From Agaricus subrufescens (taxonomy: Eukaryota > Basidiomycota > Agaricomycetes > Agaricales > Agaricaceae): a stretch of 64,000 bases of DNA. Positions 10,867-23,781 of this stretch are shown in pieces (positions within the stretch are counted from its first letter, which is position 1; the number at the start of each line of letters is the position of its first letter). The notes under the pieces are model-generated. The model made no database searches. It had not been told where the DNA came from and saw nothing but the letters and a program-made list of their open reading frames with translations. The position numbers and the translations under genes are program-made. Location of the stretch: NCBI GenBank assembly GCA_029945375.1, contig CM057058.1, positions 1 to 64,000 of the forward strand, written 5' to 3'.

Positions 10867-13003
10867 CTAATTAACTGTTTTCCACGCACTCATAGTGATT
10901 CCAGCAGTATGTTTTGCCACCTGCCCTTCATGCGTAGGTTCAAATTCGAAATTCGCGATCAAACCACTGGAGTTGGTTTAAAAGTAGTCAAGGTGAATTC
11001 TGAGACCAGTCACGTACGCTAATATACCTTTCATCTCGAGGATAGCCATTGTCTTTCCAATGCATGTGTGAGGCCCCGCGAAAAAGGATAACAACGAATA
11101 GGTTGAATGGTAATCTTTCGGAAGGTGTAGCCATCTTTCTGGGTGAAATTCCCCTGCATTTTCGCCCCATGTTTCTGCACAAGTATTCACCGCTCGAATC
11201 TTTGGCAATTAACGTAAGTAATCTCTGAGACCTCTAAATGCGGAGACCTTACCGATATATAGATCAACATTCCCGCGGGTATTACAATTCCGTCAACTAT
11301 TCCTGTTTCTTTCGCTATGCGTGCTGAGACCGGAACGGGCGGCATTACCCTCAAGCTTTCTATTCTACATTTTCCTGTTAAGGTAGACAAGTTGCGCGAA
11401 ATGCTGGAAACTCACACAACGCAATCTAACCACCTCAAATCCTTCAATCTCCGAAAATCTGGGTGGGACCTCGATTTCATGAGCGGTTCGAGTTCTTCGC
11501 GGAGTTTCTTCTGACTTTCCCTATGGTTAGCAAGTAGCCACAAGGCCTAAAGGATGTCATAAGGAGAAAGATTTGAATGTAAATAAATACCCAGTCCTTA
11601 CCCAAGTCAAACCCGCGGCGATAGTTCCGTGACCGGCGCCAAGAATAGTTAGCTACTAGAAGTATGAGTATATTTATCTGAAGGGTGTCGAGAGGGCACT
11701 TACGACTTGATCCATCATCACCTGTTCGCTCATACTGTAGCACCCCGGTGTAGTTATCTCCTCCGCCTTGCGAGCGCGAGTCAGAACACTCATCACATCA
11801 CACTTAGCGTCCTGCTCTGGCATAGAATCAGCCTCCTGCAGCTTCTCGTCTAACATTTTCTTTGAAATTCGGCGTATCTCATAAAGTGATCCTATTAGCG
11901 TGCTTAAACCGGCTTTGAAGAGATCAATGACCGAAGCGAAGAGGAAGACCGAAGCGAAGAGGAAGACCGTGACTCACTGAAGAGAGGAATATAATCAAGG
12001 ATTTTACAGTTGCGATAAGTCCAGTCTGATGCCAAAAGTCGGGGAAAGCCAGGCAACAGCGTCATAGCCACCACTAATTTGAAGAAATTGGTTGCTGAAA
12101 AGTAGCATTTTAATCCGGAAGGACCGAGACAACGTATTCTTGAATGTACCTGTTTGTATCCCGGCAAGCTTATGATACGCAAGGCCAAGTTCATTATTCG
12201 GGTTGTGTAATGTGTCGGCTTTGTATCCGAATGCTGTTTCGCATAAGATGTCTAACGTTACTTTACTCACTAAGAATGCTAGTCAGACAAGCTCATCCAT
12301 GGTCTCGATCGACGTACTCCATTCATATATACTAATGACTGCGCCGTTTGTTGCGTGCGAGCACTCTGCCTCGAGCAACTCGACAAGTCTAGAGAGACGT
12401 CCTGTCAGTAAAAGGGCTATAAGCGAACAGATAGTCTTCACCTACCCATCAATGGATTCCCAATACATATCACTTTCTATGGCAGCTTGAACAGAAGCTT
12501 TGAACAGTATCATATAAAACCTACGAGCCAGGAGACTTGAAAGCGAAAAGGCAGGATTCATTGCTTTCCTTATTCGTCTATGTTCGTCGCCGGTAGTTGT
12601 GAGCAATCCTTTCCCAGAAACTAAACCAAGGATGTCACGGAGAAACCCAGGCTTAATGTCTCAATAAGATATTCGATATTATCGTTTGCACTTGATATTA
12701 AACACTCACCCGGGGGTATTGAAGCCAATCCTTTGTCAGAATTTGGTGCAGCGCCTCGGGTTTTAGAAGCATCAGTCGTTCAATCCCAACTGGTCCTACC
12801 ATATGGACCGCTTCCCCATATCTCTTGTGCCACTTGCGCAAGGCTGGATCGGGTTCACTAACGAGAAACTCGCGGTAATCGCCCATGAAGACATTCTCTG
12901 AAGGGGGACCTGGAAGCCTGCATAGAGGTGAGAGGAAATATGGCCGAAGGACAAGTCTGTAAAGAGCTGCGCAGAAAAGGCAAACCCCTAAAAAGAGCTT
13001 CAT
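10867..13003 (-). CDS. cytochrome P450 monooxygenase, altered I-helix motif
   Basis: Twelve exons can be joined across short GT..AG introns to about 510 aa, normal for a microsomal P450. In order: an N-terminal membrane anchor from ATG 13003 and the hinge CRLPGPPSENVF; the C-helix segment DEHRRIRKAMNPAFS; CETAFGYKAD; the I-helix ILGAGHGTIAAGLTW (about 11622); the K-helix ESLR (ExxR, about 11360); FHPERW; the heme loop FFAGPHTCIGKT with the Cys ligand; and the C-terminus ending ITMSAWKTVN with stop 10867-10869. Every exon is open and the phases fit. The I-helix normally reads (A/G)Gx(D/E)T; here the acidic residue is Gly (GGA) and the next position is Ile, which may affect oxygen activation. 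The P450 family and substrate cannot be assigned. The relic at 5424-5792 derives from a relative of this gene. Confidence 0.85.
11934..11969. repeat. 18-bp direct repeat, two copies, inside a P450 intron
   Basis: ACCGAAGCGAAGAGGAAG occurs twice back to back within the intron between the IPLF exon and the SLYEIRR exon of the P450 gene. It lengthens that intron slightly without touching the splice sites. Confidence 0.7.
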
Positions 13004-14125
13004 TTTTCAGTACTACTACGAGCGGCCCTCTCGACTCACCAGCAAGTAAGACAATAAGGTCACTCGTGTTAAAGCCTTGTAGGCTTAAGCTGTCAGTGAC
13101 ATGAAAAAATGGGCCGAACGTAGGAAACATGGTTAAGTAGTAGAAAGTATAACAAGTTGACTTTTGTCAGCCAGGGTTTCAATGCTAAATATAAGAATGC
13201 CCAACCGTACAGGCTCGTGTAAACTTATCCCGCTTGGCACTTCATCGCCAGGAGACTAATGGCCGGTCATACATAGATGTTTTCTTCACCGATCCGAACG
13301 ACGATGCCGCGGGATTAGAAATAAGCCTGACCTACTCGGGATGAAGCGATTGCAATTTACGTCTTCAGAGACCCGTACAGTTGGGAATCTTCGTGGGGCC
13401 CATGTGGCTAGATCACAGAAAATGTCACTATGTCTACGATGAGCGGAATTGCCAAGAAAAGCATGCTGATTCTGATCTCTGACGGGTCATGACTGAAATA
13501 AATAACGAATAATATTAGACAAACCAAGGACCGTGTTCCCGTAAAGACTAACCTGATGGATCTGAGTTCGTCGGAACATTGGGGCGATCGCCGTTTCCCT
13601 GTCGTATACAGAACAACTGAATGAGAGCGAGGCATTCACTGTCTTGTGTTCAACATGGAGGCTAGTAAATCTCACATCACGACAATCATTTCTGCTATCG
13701 GCAGCAATTGTTGAGGAAAATGAGTCGTAATAACGACGCGCAAGAAACGCCATGCAGCATAGGCTACGATACAATGTGATATCCAAGGAGAACGTAAAGA
13801 ATAGGGTTACAATTCGCTAGTTGTAACAGGCCGCCTGGTAGAAATTGAAAAGGGCGTCATTCAAGGATCAGGAAATTTTAAGGACGATACCAAAAGGATA
13901 AATGTCAAATAGTGTGTTAGCAACCGGTTAGCGAGCATAGTCACTCGAAATGGGATCTAACCTTGATAATGAGTAAACATAAAGCGTTTGATCCAATTGA
14001 ATACAACCGTACAAACACAGTGAGGGGTATCATGAGACTGTTGATCAACTATAGAATTAGTATACTAATGAATAAGGTCTTCGTGAATACGAGCATCATC
14101 AACGAGGGAAGATTCCTGAATTTGA
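13004..14125. other. intergenic, no convincing gene
   Basis: This is the promoter side of the P450 gene. Two minus-strand frames (13786-13487 and 13635-13408) are separated by a plausible GT..AG pair, but joining them in phase reaches a stop almost at once and no family resemblance is seen. Confidence 0.4.
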
Positions 14126-16032
14126 TCATTCAGGGTCCCTTCTCGGAAACAATCTTTTAGCCTTGCTCTTGTTGGCGTGTGGCCCGTCCTGTGTCTTCGT
14201 TTGATGACAGAGCGTCGGATGGAGGGAATGTTCCGGGGGTAAAGGTGAGCATTGCCAAAGTGGGCTTTGCAAAAGCCGTAAATCGGTTGGGTGAGCAGGA
14301 GGAGATGGATAGATTCTTGATGGGTGAGGTATTGCCGAGAAAGACCCAACGGAGGGAGGAGGTTGACACGAGATTGTGTTGGATCGACTCATATCTTGTT
14401 GAGGGAGATATGCTAAACGATCTATCTCGAAATCCAATTGCGAGTGGGTTTGTGAAAGCGGCGAGGAGCTATGACACGGAGATCTAACGGACGTGTGGTT
14501 TAAGGTTTGTTTGGACCTTGTGCGTCGAACACGGATACGAGGTGATTTCGCAACTAAACCAGCAAGACTTAGTGAGTTGCGTTTCAAAGATGAAGGGAGA
14601 GGGGAGCTCGGCGCTGTGACGAAAGATAAAGCTGGTGACGATGGGGCCAATGACGCAGAATCTAATTGTGGTGGTAGAATAACTGGTGATCCAAGAGGAG
14701 TTTCCAGTAAATGAGCAGATGAAATGGGTGTCAAAGGAGTTCGTGGTGAAGCCGTTGGAATTGAGCTTGATTCTCCCGGCTGCGGTGTCATTGTGTAAAC
14801 CAATGTGGGAGAGTTTGCTTCAGACTGTAAAGTGAGAGGCCCGGATAGAGGAGATGGCGACCCAGGTAAAGACTGAGCTGGATGGTGGGGAGTCACTGGC
14901 CAATCCCGCTCAAACCAAGTTCCTGGTATAAGCGCAAATGGTAATATCCACGTCGCTGTGAGAATTATACCGCACCCTTGGTCATAACTGGTCATAGTGC
15001 CCCAGCTCCATGAGATAAACGTTCCAATGTAGGCTAGGTATGGAGCAATATGCTTTATTAAGAGGAGAGTGGGCCGAAGGGTTGGAGGGAGGCTATCAAT
15101 AGGAAGATTATCAAAAAACCAGGTAAGTGCTGTGGTGATCATGACAGTTCGCCTGGCAGCCTCGAGTTGTCTATCGTTGAGAATATCTAGAACAGGAGGA
15201 GGAAGGAACCTGTTCGATGTATTACGAATCAAGTGAAGGATACGGTAATGACTGTGACTCACATGCGATAACCCCACCACAAACACTGAACAGACAATTG
15301 ATCTTTGGATGGGATCCAAGATCGTGAAGCTTGTGCTCGCAGCTGTCGCTGACGCGTTCGAGGTGTCATAGGTGGGACATCGTTCGAGGGCACGGGCTGA
15401 GTGAACCAGTCGAACGAAGGTAAGAGACTTCCCCAGTTCCATCCAGGTATTGGCGGCTGAGATTGCAGGAGTTCTGGTCCACCAACGTCTACTCCCTCTT
15501 CCTCATCCTCCCCCACTTCCTCCACCATATCTATAGTTACCTCTGAATCGGCCAACTCGACCAGGGAGCCTCGTGCCGGGAGCAAGGGTGAATACAGCAT
15601 TACACTGGAAGAGTCTGACAACAAATCTGGGATATCGTCATCAAGGGCACGAGGGCCAAAGTTGGACTCGTTCTTCGGGGAATTTCTAGCCTGCTTTGGA
15701 GAACGCAAGCGTTCCAGGAGGCTCCAAATACTTGGACGGTCATTGTTTGTGTCATGAGAGCCGTTCATGACGGAGGCATTACGAAGCATCATCGCGATCT
15801 TAGAATCAGGTTGGTTGGTAAGTGATATAGGTGGGTTGTCATCCTGAAATGACACCGGGTTGGAGGCACTGGTAGGAGAAGGGAGGTTTTCGATGAGAGA
15901 CCGGATTTGAAGGGCAAGAGAGAGAGGCTCGACTGGGGCGGTATCAGCTGCAGCCTCTTCTGTGCTGACCTGGGGAACACTTTCGGATTTTTTGAAAATA
16001 TTCCTGAATCGCGTGGCGATGCTGTCGACCAT
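14126..16032 (-). CDS. unrecognised membrane protein, two exons
   Basis: Exons 16032-15263 and 15209-14126 flank a 53-nt GTGAGT..ACAG intron and give exactly 617 aa. The start MVDSIATRFRNIFKKSES was preferred to an upstream in-frame ATG at 16119. Residues 1-235 are polar, with acidic and Ser/Pro stretches (for example EEVGEDEEEG). Residues about 240-380 hold the ordered part: KDQLSVQCLWWGYRMFLPPP and ILNDRQLEAARRTVM, followed by two or three hydrophobic helices (ITTALTWFFDNL, HIAPYLAYIGTFISW and GIILTATWILPFALIPG). The last ~240 residues are low-complexity Ser/Pro-rich with a basic patch (RIRVRRTRSKQ) and a basic C-terminus. This fits a fungal integral membrane protein with disordered flanks. 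No family was recognised. Confidence 0.7.
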
Positions 16033-18493
16033 GATGCATGAGAGGTCGGGAAAAGGCAATCTACGTTGTGACCTATCACATGTCACATGCCTGGTCGGCC
16101 CATCACACACTATGGACAAAATGAATCATCGCATCGATGTAAATGAAACAACTAATAAAATAGGGCATTGTGGTATCATTTGTCGAGCTGCCGCGTATGC
16201 TCCTTGTGTTTGAACTCGGCTCCGACACGTCTTGTAGAAACTGCTTGCCATTGACCAATCTCACTCTGTAGCACAGGCACCCTTAGTGCCAGCACTGTTG
16301 CTAACCAAGTTCTCAATAACAAGGTATCGAGAGGATGATCATGATGGCGGAGCAAGGTTGTCGTGATATTTATTTCCATGCGAGTCGATGTAGACCACTC
16401 ATCGGTTGTCAATCCCCTGCTGTCTACACTTGTAGGATCATCACGGCGAGTTCATGAAGAACATTTATATTAATGATGAATATTGGCGAGAAATCAGTAC
16501 AACATTCTGAGCCAACTTCACTTATTCCGGTGCCCTTCTAAGACTCAAGGAGAGGACGATGTAGCTTAGTTCTACCATCAAATCCTGAATGTAAGCAGGG
16601 CATGAAAGGTTCATGCGATACACGGGTACGATTTCAGAAGGCGAAACCCTGGTAAGGTTTTGGTAGATTTTAAGTTTTCTTCTGTCGTTCGTAACGCATG
16701 TTCTGAGGGATACTGGTTGCTGCTGTATGGTACCGCCGTCAGAATAATACCGTAAGAAACTCTGAATCAGTGCCTGTAGCTATGACAGTGGAGTTGATGC
16801 GGTATATCAAGCCTGGGGAACACAGTTCGACTGATACCGATATGCTTTGTTGCTGCTACAAGTTAGTAAATTACATCTTGAATATGCATACATAAATGGC
16901 CGAAGCTTAGGCGGCGATCGATGACTTGGCATGGAAAAATATCTGTATCTGAAGGAAAAGTCAAGGAGTCGAGTGGTCAGACCGCTTACTTTGTGAAAAT
17001 GAAAATGAAAATGAGGAGTGATAAGTGCACATTCGATCGTACATTGATTAATAGGGCACACAATACCGCGTGTCCTGAGTCTGTCACTGTGATAGACGGG
17101 ACATGAAGGCTATGCTCGAGTGCGATAGCGACGAGTGGCGTTGTTGAGAGTGGATGATCGGTTACGCACAGCGTAACCGATCTGTCATTTCTACATTTCC
17201 TGTATCCTGGCATTGTAAGTGATCAAAAATTGTGAACTCCTTACGGTCCGGAGCTTAGCTAGTCATATAATACTTACTAATGGTTGGTAAATGGAACAGA
17301 CTTATCTATGTGTGTTCTCTAGTGCAACTTTTTGATCACTTTGCAACCGACGCACCCGGACCCGAGAACGATATATCTTGACCGCGGTACAACGCTCTTC
17401 TACTTCCACGTACATTGTACAGTTCGACGTGTGAATACTACCTCTGAACTGAATCAACTGAGTTAATCGTGTATAACATCAAATGATACTCGCTCAACGA
17501 CCGCGGAAATAAACCCGTATATCGGCAAAGCCTCGTCGCTAAGCTCACCACCGTCCCTTTAGGCCGCGGTCAGACCTACCGAGTTTTTCCCGCAGTGGAG
17601 ATCCGAATTTGAGATTTAATCAAGAGAAGACTCCTTGTGGCAGGGTAAATTCCTCGAGGGAGAAGTCTGCGGAGAGAGAATCATTTCTCGACCAAGCCCA
17701 ACCGAATCGAAGCTTGATTTTCACGTCGTTCCGCTTTCCCAGAGTCGGCACAAGCCCTTAATGTCGTTCTCCGTGTCCCGCTACTCTGCATTTAGTAGAC
17801 CCATGATCAGCTGAAGACCCCGTTAATATGATATAATCAATTTGAACAGCCGAGTCCGATTGGAAACCTGATCGAATGATAACCGTTCTCCTTCGACCTC
17901 AAAATTCCAAATGTAAGCTCATTTCATCATTATTCAAGTGTTCAAGTGTTCACTGCATCAAATAACACATGGTAGAGTATTCTGCCACTCATCTCCGGTT
18001 CTTTGAAACACAACTAAGCTATAGTTTGCAAGTTACCAGTGTGAAAAATGCCCTACAGCAGATAGCCCGATTGCTTGAGAGTCCCTCCGACGAGGATAGT
18101 GCTTTTCCAGTCATCATCATAATGGGGATTGAATATTGACGATCTTGAGTTAGTGTATAAATATAGTCATAAGCTGAAAATAAATTTCAGAACAATGGTG
18201 TCCACAGCTCCTCGTACCCGAGGCACGATACTAAACAATATCAATTGGTGTCTTGGCTGTTGCAAAATTTCCATGCCCGTATTGTTCCAGCACTTGGATA
18301 TAGTTTTAATTACCCACACTCGACACACCCTGTGACTATTGTCTTACTTTCATAATGCGTCGATTCAAATGGGCATGAGAAAATTCAGGCCTTGCGCATC
18401 ACGAGTTCATCGTGCTACTCTAATCGACTCTATGTTCCGGAAGATAAATAACAAGGTTGATATGTCATTCATATTCTCATCGAACTATTCACT
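16033..18493. other. intergenic, no gene recognised
   Basis: This 2.4-kb stretch lies between divergent genes (14126-16032 minus and 18494-20529 plus) and should hold both promoters. Short frames occur on both strands without family resemblance. A perfect hairpin lies at 17156-17182. Confidence 0.45.
17156..17182. repeat. perfect 12-bp inverted repeat, 3-nt loop
   Basis: The arms GATCGGTTACGC (17156-17167) and GCGTAACCGATC (17171-17182) are exact reverse complements around ACA. It lies mid-way between two divergent genes, far from both coding ends. It could be a bound dyad site or an element remnant; nothing in the sequence decides. Confidence 0.8.
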
Positions 18494-20529
18494 ATGGCCA
18501 CTACTACCATGCGCGCCGTCGTCTACGAGAAGCCTTTCAGCGTCGTCATTGGCAACGTTGAGAAGCCCAAGATTGAACACCCGGATGACATCATCGTCAA
18601 GGGTACTACAGGCTTTAATTGATTGTTGTTGTTTTGAAGCTCATTGAAGCTCTCATAGTCACCACTTCGTGTATCTGTGGCAGGTATGTCGATCAACGAG
18701 GGGTTACGCTGTAACTGTACCTCGGAGTTAGTGACCTGCACATGTATGAGGGCCGCACGGCGGCCGAACCGGGCATTGTCTTTGGTCACGAGAAGTCCGT
18801 CTCTCCCCTTTTACAACATAACATGATCAACTAACCGCGGCGGGCAGTATGGGAATAGTCGATGTACGTTGCCAAAACGGATATCCACGAATTCTCCTAA
18901 CGCCTTTATTTATCCAGGAAGTGGGTTCCGCCGTCTCGGTTAGTTGTTACTCATATCGAAAGCCTGCAAACTCATTGATACCTTACCGTATACCAGGTCC
19001 TGAAGAAAGGTGACAGGGTTGTCATGCCGTTCAATGTCGGCTGCGGTCGGTGCACCAACTGTGAGGAAGGTCGTTCGGCATTCTGCACCCACGTCAATCC
19101 AGGATTCGTAAGTCGTAATCGCTTGACGTAGCTTCTCCTTACGTTCACACGAAATTACATTGATAACTTGGAACTTCCTTGGCAGGCTGGCGGGTAAGTT
19201 CTGAACAAAACTGATCACTGCCTTGTTCATTTGGTAATGTCATGTTTGTGATATAGCGCGTATGGGTATGTAGCGTATTGAGACAGTTCTTTGCTCCAAA
19301 AGGTCAAATTTTCTCATATAAATATTACCAGGTATGTTGCTATGGGACCTTACAAGGGTGGACAAGCGGTAAGTGACTTGTCATTCGAACTTTGGACCCT
19401 GACTGAACCGGATCAGGAATACGTCAGGGTGCCCTTCGCAGATTTTAACGCTTTGAAACTTCCTCCCGGGACAGAAAATGAAAGTGATTTTGCATTGCTC
19501 GCTGATATCTTCCCAACCGTATGTGATAAGAGACTTTCAGTTCTTGATACTTATACTCACTAACATCCTAATGGTAGGGCTGGCATGGTGTCAAACTTTC
19601 TGTGCGTCTTTGACCTTGGAATCCACATTTGATTGACGCCCATAATAAGGGCTTCAAACCCGGTGAATCCATTGTGGTTTTCGGAGGAGGTCCAGTAGGT
19701 TTGATGGCGGCATACTCTGCGACCTTACAGGGAGCGTCACAAGTCTATGTCGTGGATCGCGTCAAGGAACGTTTGGATAAAGCAAAGGAAATTGGATGTA
19801 TTCCTATCGATTTTAGTAAGAGTGATGCTGTGGATCAAATATTAAAATTGCGTGGCGGGTAAGTTTGATTGGACGCGAGCAGAAACTTGACTTACAGCAA
19901 GTACTAGACTTGAGGTTGATCGCGGTGTTGACGGTGAGTAAGAAGCGGGATTCTCTGGAAATCCTTTTGATCATACGCCCTTTAGCTGTCGGGTACCAAG
20001 CAACTACTGGAGATGGGAAGACGGAACAACCAAATGTCGTCCTCGAGTCCCTGATCCGCGTGGTGAAACCTACTGGGGGACTTGGTATTCCTGGGCTCTA
20101 CGTTCCCAAAGATCCCGGAGCTCCAGATTCAGCTGCGGCCAAGTACGTTTGGAGCCTGTTACTGGATTCGAAGTTTCGAACTGATCGCTGTGTAGGGGGT
20201 ATATTTCGTTCCCATTTGGTTAGCGAGAAGCTATATTCAAAGAGTAAACCCTACTCACTTCACATACGCAGGCAAACTCTTTGAGAAGGGTATGACAATC
20301 GGTACAGGACAGTGCAACGTGAAGGTGAGTATTGATTAGTTATGATCAGATCTATCCCACCGAATACCTGCAGTCTTACAACCGCTACTTGCGTGACTTG
20401 ATTATTTCTGGGAGAGCCAAACCATCGTTTGTCGTTTCACACCATGTATCATTGGATCAGGCACCCGCTGCGTATGACAAGTTTGATCGGCGAGTAGAGG
20501 GCTATACAAAGGTGCTTTTACACCCGTGA
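18494..20529 (+). CDS. zinc-dependent dehydrogenase, glutathione-independent formaldehyde dehydrogenase-like
   Basis: Many small exons starting at ATG 18494 (MATTTMRAVVYEKPFSVVIG) join to about 385 aa, ending HVSLDQAPAAYDKF ... KVLLHP at 20529. The catalytic-zinc region reads TTSCICGSDLHMYEG, with GSD split by an intron, then GIVFGHE. The structural-zinc cysteines are in NVGCGRCTNCEEGRSAFC. A Gly-rich segment GGAYGY and the NAD-binding fold VVFGGGPVGLMAA then VYVVDRVKERL follow. This order fits the medium-chain dehydrogenase subgroup that includes Pseudomonas glutathione-independent formaldehyde dehydrogenase; fungal members may oxidise formaldehyde or other small aldehydes/alcohols with NAD. 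The splice pattern is dense (about ten introns) but every junction restores family sequence, so the gene looks intact. It should be cytosolic. Confidence 0.85.
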
Positions 20530-21355
20530 GCTACAAAAAAGGTGTTACGAACATAATTGGTTGGCTTCGTTGTAATTTGTACGTTACCAAAACAGTATGT
20601 CCAAGTTTATCTCTTTCAGAACTCCGATCACGATCTTTCCATATTGTGTTAAGATAGAGTGTGAAATGAGAGGAGTTTGCCGGGCCACAAGTGCATTCCG
20701 TCAGGGGATGAGGATTGGATTGGGTGGACTATACTGAGACCGATCATCTCACCTGCGGCCAATCAAACTCAAGGTTGGTGGAGCAGCAACAAATAATACG
20801 TGCACGAGAAGCTATACCAATGGGAAAACATCCATAACAGAAATCGCCGGTGAGAATGCAGCGACAGAAAAGGACTGATGCGCGGGCGCCCTAGCCTCGA
20901 CGTCGGCGATTTCGAAGTTACAGCGGTTAAAATGGGATGATGTGAAGAGAAGAAGCGAAAACCAGACACAGTGGCCGTGATTCAGGGAGATGGAGACAGC
21001 CTAGAGCGATGTACACGGAGGTCTTGCGACGGAAACGAGAAGTAGGGATACTATGGGAGCTGAGGGGGTGGCATGTAACACGCCAAAACAAGTGGAAGAT
21101 GCCAAGGAAGCTCAAGAACAGAAATGGATGCTGGGTGTTAGCTCACGATACGCAAAATTTTGCTATTGAATCCGATGGGATGCTCAATGTTCAACGCTCA
21201 ATCCTGGATTTCAACGACTTAGCGTTCAGTGCACCAGCTATAATTTAGCAGTGGTCCAGCTCATGACTCAAGTTCAGACTCCGCTAAATTAATAATAAAT
21301 GACAAATTTATTTTCTGAAATCTGATATCGACTCTGACTAGACTCGACTCTGACC
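20530..21355. other. intergenic, promoter side of ABCF gene
   Basis: No gene is recognised. It follows the dehydrogenase stop and includes the upstream region of the ABCF gene. Confidence 0.45.
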
Positions 21356-23781
21356 ATGGCTCCCTCAGCTTCCAAGCAGAAGCGTCTCGCTGAAAAAGCT
21401 GCGAAAAAAAATGCCGCTGCTTCCGCCGGAACCAACCCTTCATCGCGGACAACCACCCCGACCGGCTCTGTAAACGGTCGCAGCACGCCATTGACCAGCA
21501 TTAGTGGCGCTCCGAGTAAATCTAATAGCCAAGAAGACTTAAGTTCTATGGCCCGATTGAACATCGCAACGGAGAGGTATGGACTTCAGTTGCTCAGCGT
21601 CTATCGATGCCCTCACATTCGAACAGGAGTGCCGCAGGAGTTTTAACTTCGGACGTTAAGGGTCGTGATATCAAGATTGATGCATATACACTTTCCTTCC
21701 ATGGTCGCCTTCTCATTGAGGGCGCTGAAATATCCCTCAACTATGGAAATCGCTATGGTCTTCTTGGAGAAAATGGTTCCGGAAAGGTAGTTTATGCATC
21801 ATCGTATCTCTTTTCTTTGCTCACAGCTCTACCAGTCAACCTTCCTTCAATCCGTAGCCGAACGAGACATAGAGATCCCACCTCATATTGATATCTACAT
21901 CGTTCGGGGAGAAGCAGAGCCTTCAGAAGTCAACGCTGTGGACTTCATCATCACCTCAGCTAAGGAGAAAGTTGCTAAGCTGGAGGCCCGGATAGAAGAA
22001 CTTTCCATTGCAGAAGATGTTGATGACGTTGCCCTAGACGCCGCTTATGAAGAGCTCGAAGAAATGGATCCCAATACTTTCGAGGCCAAAGCCGGTAGTA
22101 TCCTCCACGGTCTCGGGTTTAGCCAGGATATGATGCGGAAACCGACCAAGGATATGTCCGGTGGTTGGCGGATGCGTGTGGCTCTTGCTAGGGCCCTCTT
22201 TGTCAAACCTCATCTTCTTCTCCTTGATGAACCGACCAATCATCTTGATCTAGGCGCCGTTGTTTGGCTTGAAGCTTACCTCTCTACCTACAACCACATT
22301 CTCGTCATCACATCCCACTCACAGGACTTTCTCGACTCCGTATGCACCCACATCATGGACCTGACGATGAAAAAGAAATTAGTTTACTACACCGGTAATT
22401 ATACCACCTACGTCAAGACAAGACAAGAAAACGAGGTGAATCAGATGAAGGCATATCACAAACAACAAGATGAGATTGCTCATATCAAAAAGTGTGTCGT
22501 CGGGAGTGTTGAAAAGGTGTGACGATTTGCTGAAACCTAGCCAGATTCATCGCATCTGCCGGGACATATGCCAACTTGGTTCGTCAAGCAAAATCAAAAC
22601 AAAAAATCATCGACAAGATGGAAGCTGCCGGTCTAATAGAAAAGGTTGAGGCCCCCAAACCGCTGCGGTACGTTACTCCTTTTTTCATTTAGGCCTTTAT
22701 CTTCACACTTTTTCCAGCTTTAACTTTGAAGATATTCGCAAACTACCTCCGCCGATCATTGCCTTTGATAATGTCGCGTTCTCCTACTCCGGGAGGAAAG
22801 AAGATTACTTGTACAAGCGCCTTTCATTCGGTATCGAGTACGTTATAACATTGCTGTGTGGTTTCATACCAGGTCTCACGTTTCATCATTCAACAGCATG
22901 GACTCCCGCGTCGCTATTTTGGGGGCCAACGGAGCAGGGAAATCCACCCTCCTTAATCTCATCACTGGCGTTTTGCAGCCATGCGAAGGCACCATCTCTA
23001 AGCATGCCGCCCTCAAGCTCGCCAAGTATTCTCAGCACTCTGCTGATCAGCTCCCATATGACAAAAGCCCCATTGAATATTTCCAGCGCTTGTTCCACGA
23101 AAAATTCCCTGAACTCGATCTTCAGGCGTGGCGTGCACAGCTCGGTCGTTTCGGTCTTTCTGGTCCTCACCAAACTTCCCCGATCAGACAGCTTTCTGAC
23201 GGTCTCCGTAATCGGTGGGTTGAAGTTTTCGGCACTCTACCCGTGCTCTGATAAGAATTCTTACACGTACACAGCGTGGTGTTTGCGCAGCTCGCCATGG
23301 AGCACCCACATATCCTTCTTCTTGGTAATTATATGTCTGTGCTCCATTCCGAATTATGTATCAATTGATCGTAATTAATCAGACGAGCCCACCAATCACT
23401 TGGATATGGCCTCTATTGATGCGTTAGCCAAGGCTATCAAGGAGTTTGAAGGGGGTGTTGTTATTGTATCACACGATTTCCGTATGCCTGTCTCCGATTT
23501 GCCTCTTTTCACCTTGCCTCATGCATCGATCATCTACGCACAGGTTTAATCGGTCAGGTAGCCGAGGAACTCTGGGAAGTAGCCGACAAATCAATTCGAA
23601 ACTTGACAAAAGATGATATCAACATCGTCGATTACAAACAGAATCTTGTCAAGCAGAGTACGTTTGATAATTTTATAGTTCAATTTGAGTCCTCACGTCC
23701 AACATGCGTTTCGTTTTAGGTAATGCTGCTATTGAGAAGGCCAGATTATTCTCTAAGAGTGCGCCCAAAGGAAAGACGTAA
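21356..23781 (+). CDS. ABCF-family ATPase, ARB1/ABCF2-like
   Basis: The start is ATG 21356 ([20 protein letters not shown], a basic Ala/Lys-rich head typical of ARB1) and the stop is at 23779-23781. There are about ten exons and 620-650 aa. Two ATPase cassettes are visible without membrane segments. Cassette 1 has [12 protein letters not shown] (Walker A split by an intron), signature [16 protein letters not shown], and [13 protein letters not shown]. Cassette 2 has [19 protein letters not shown], the degenerate signature LSDGLRNR, and [13 protein letters not shown] ending VVIVSHDF. The LSDG signature in the second cassette is the normal ARB1/ABCF2 form, not damage. In yeast, Arb1 shuttles between nucleus and cytoplasm and assists 40S/60S ribosome biogenesis; that role is inferred here from family membership. 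Confidence 0.9.

Noticed and set aside
13408..13786. possible two-exon minus-strand gene
   Set aside because: A GTTAGT..TTTCAG pair exists, but in phase it leads to Ser then stop. No recognisable product.
22880..23230. LSDGLRNR in the second ABC cassette as a damaged signature motif
   Set aside because: LSDG is the usual form in ARB1/ABCF2-type proteins, so it is not a lesion.
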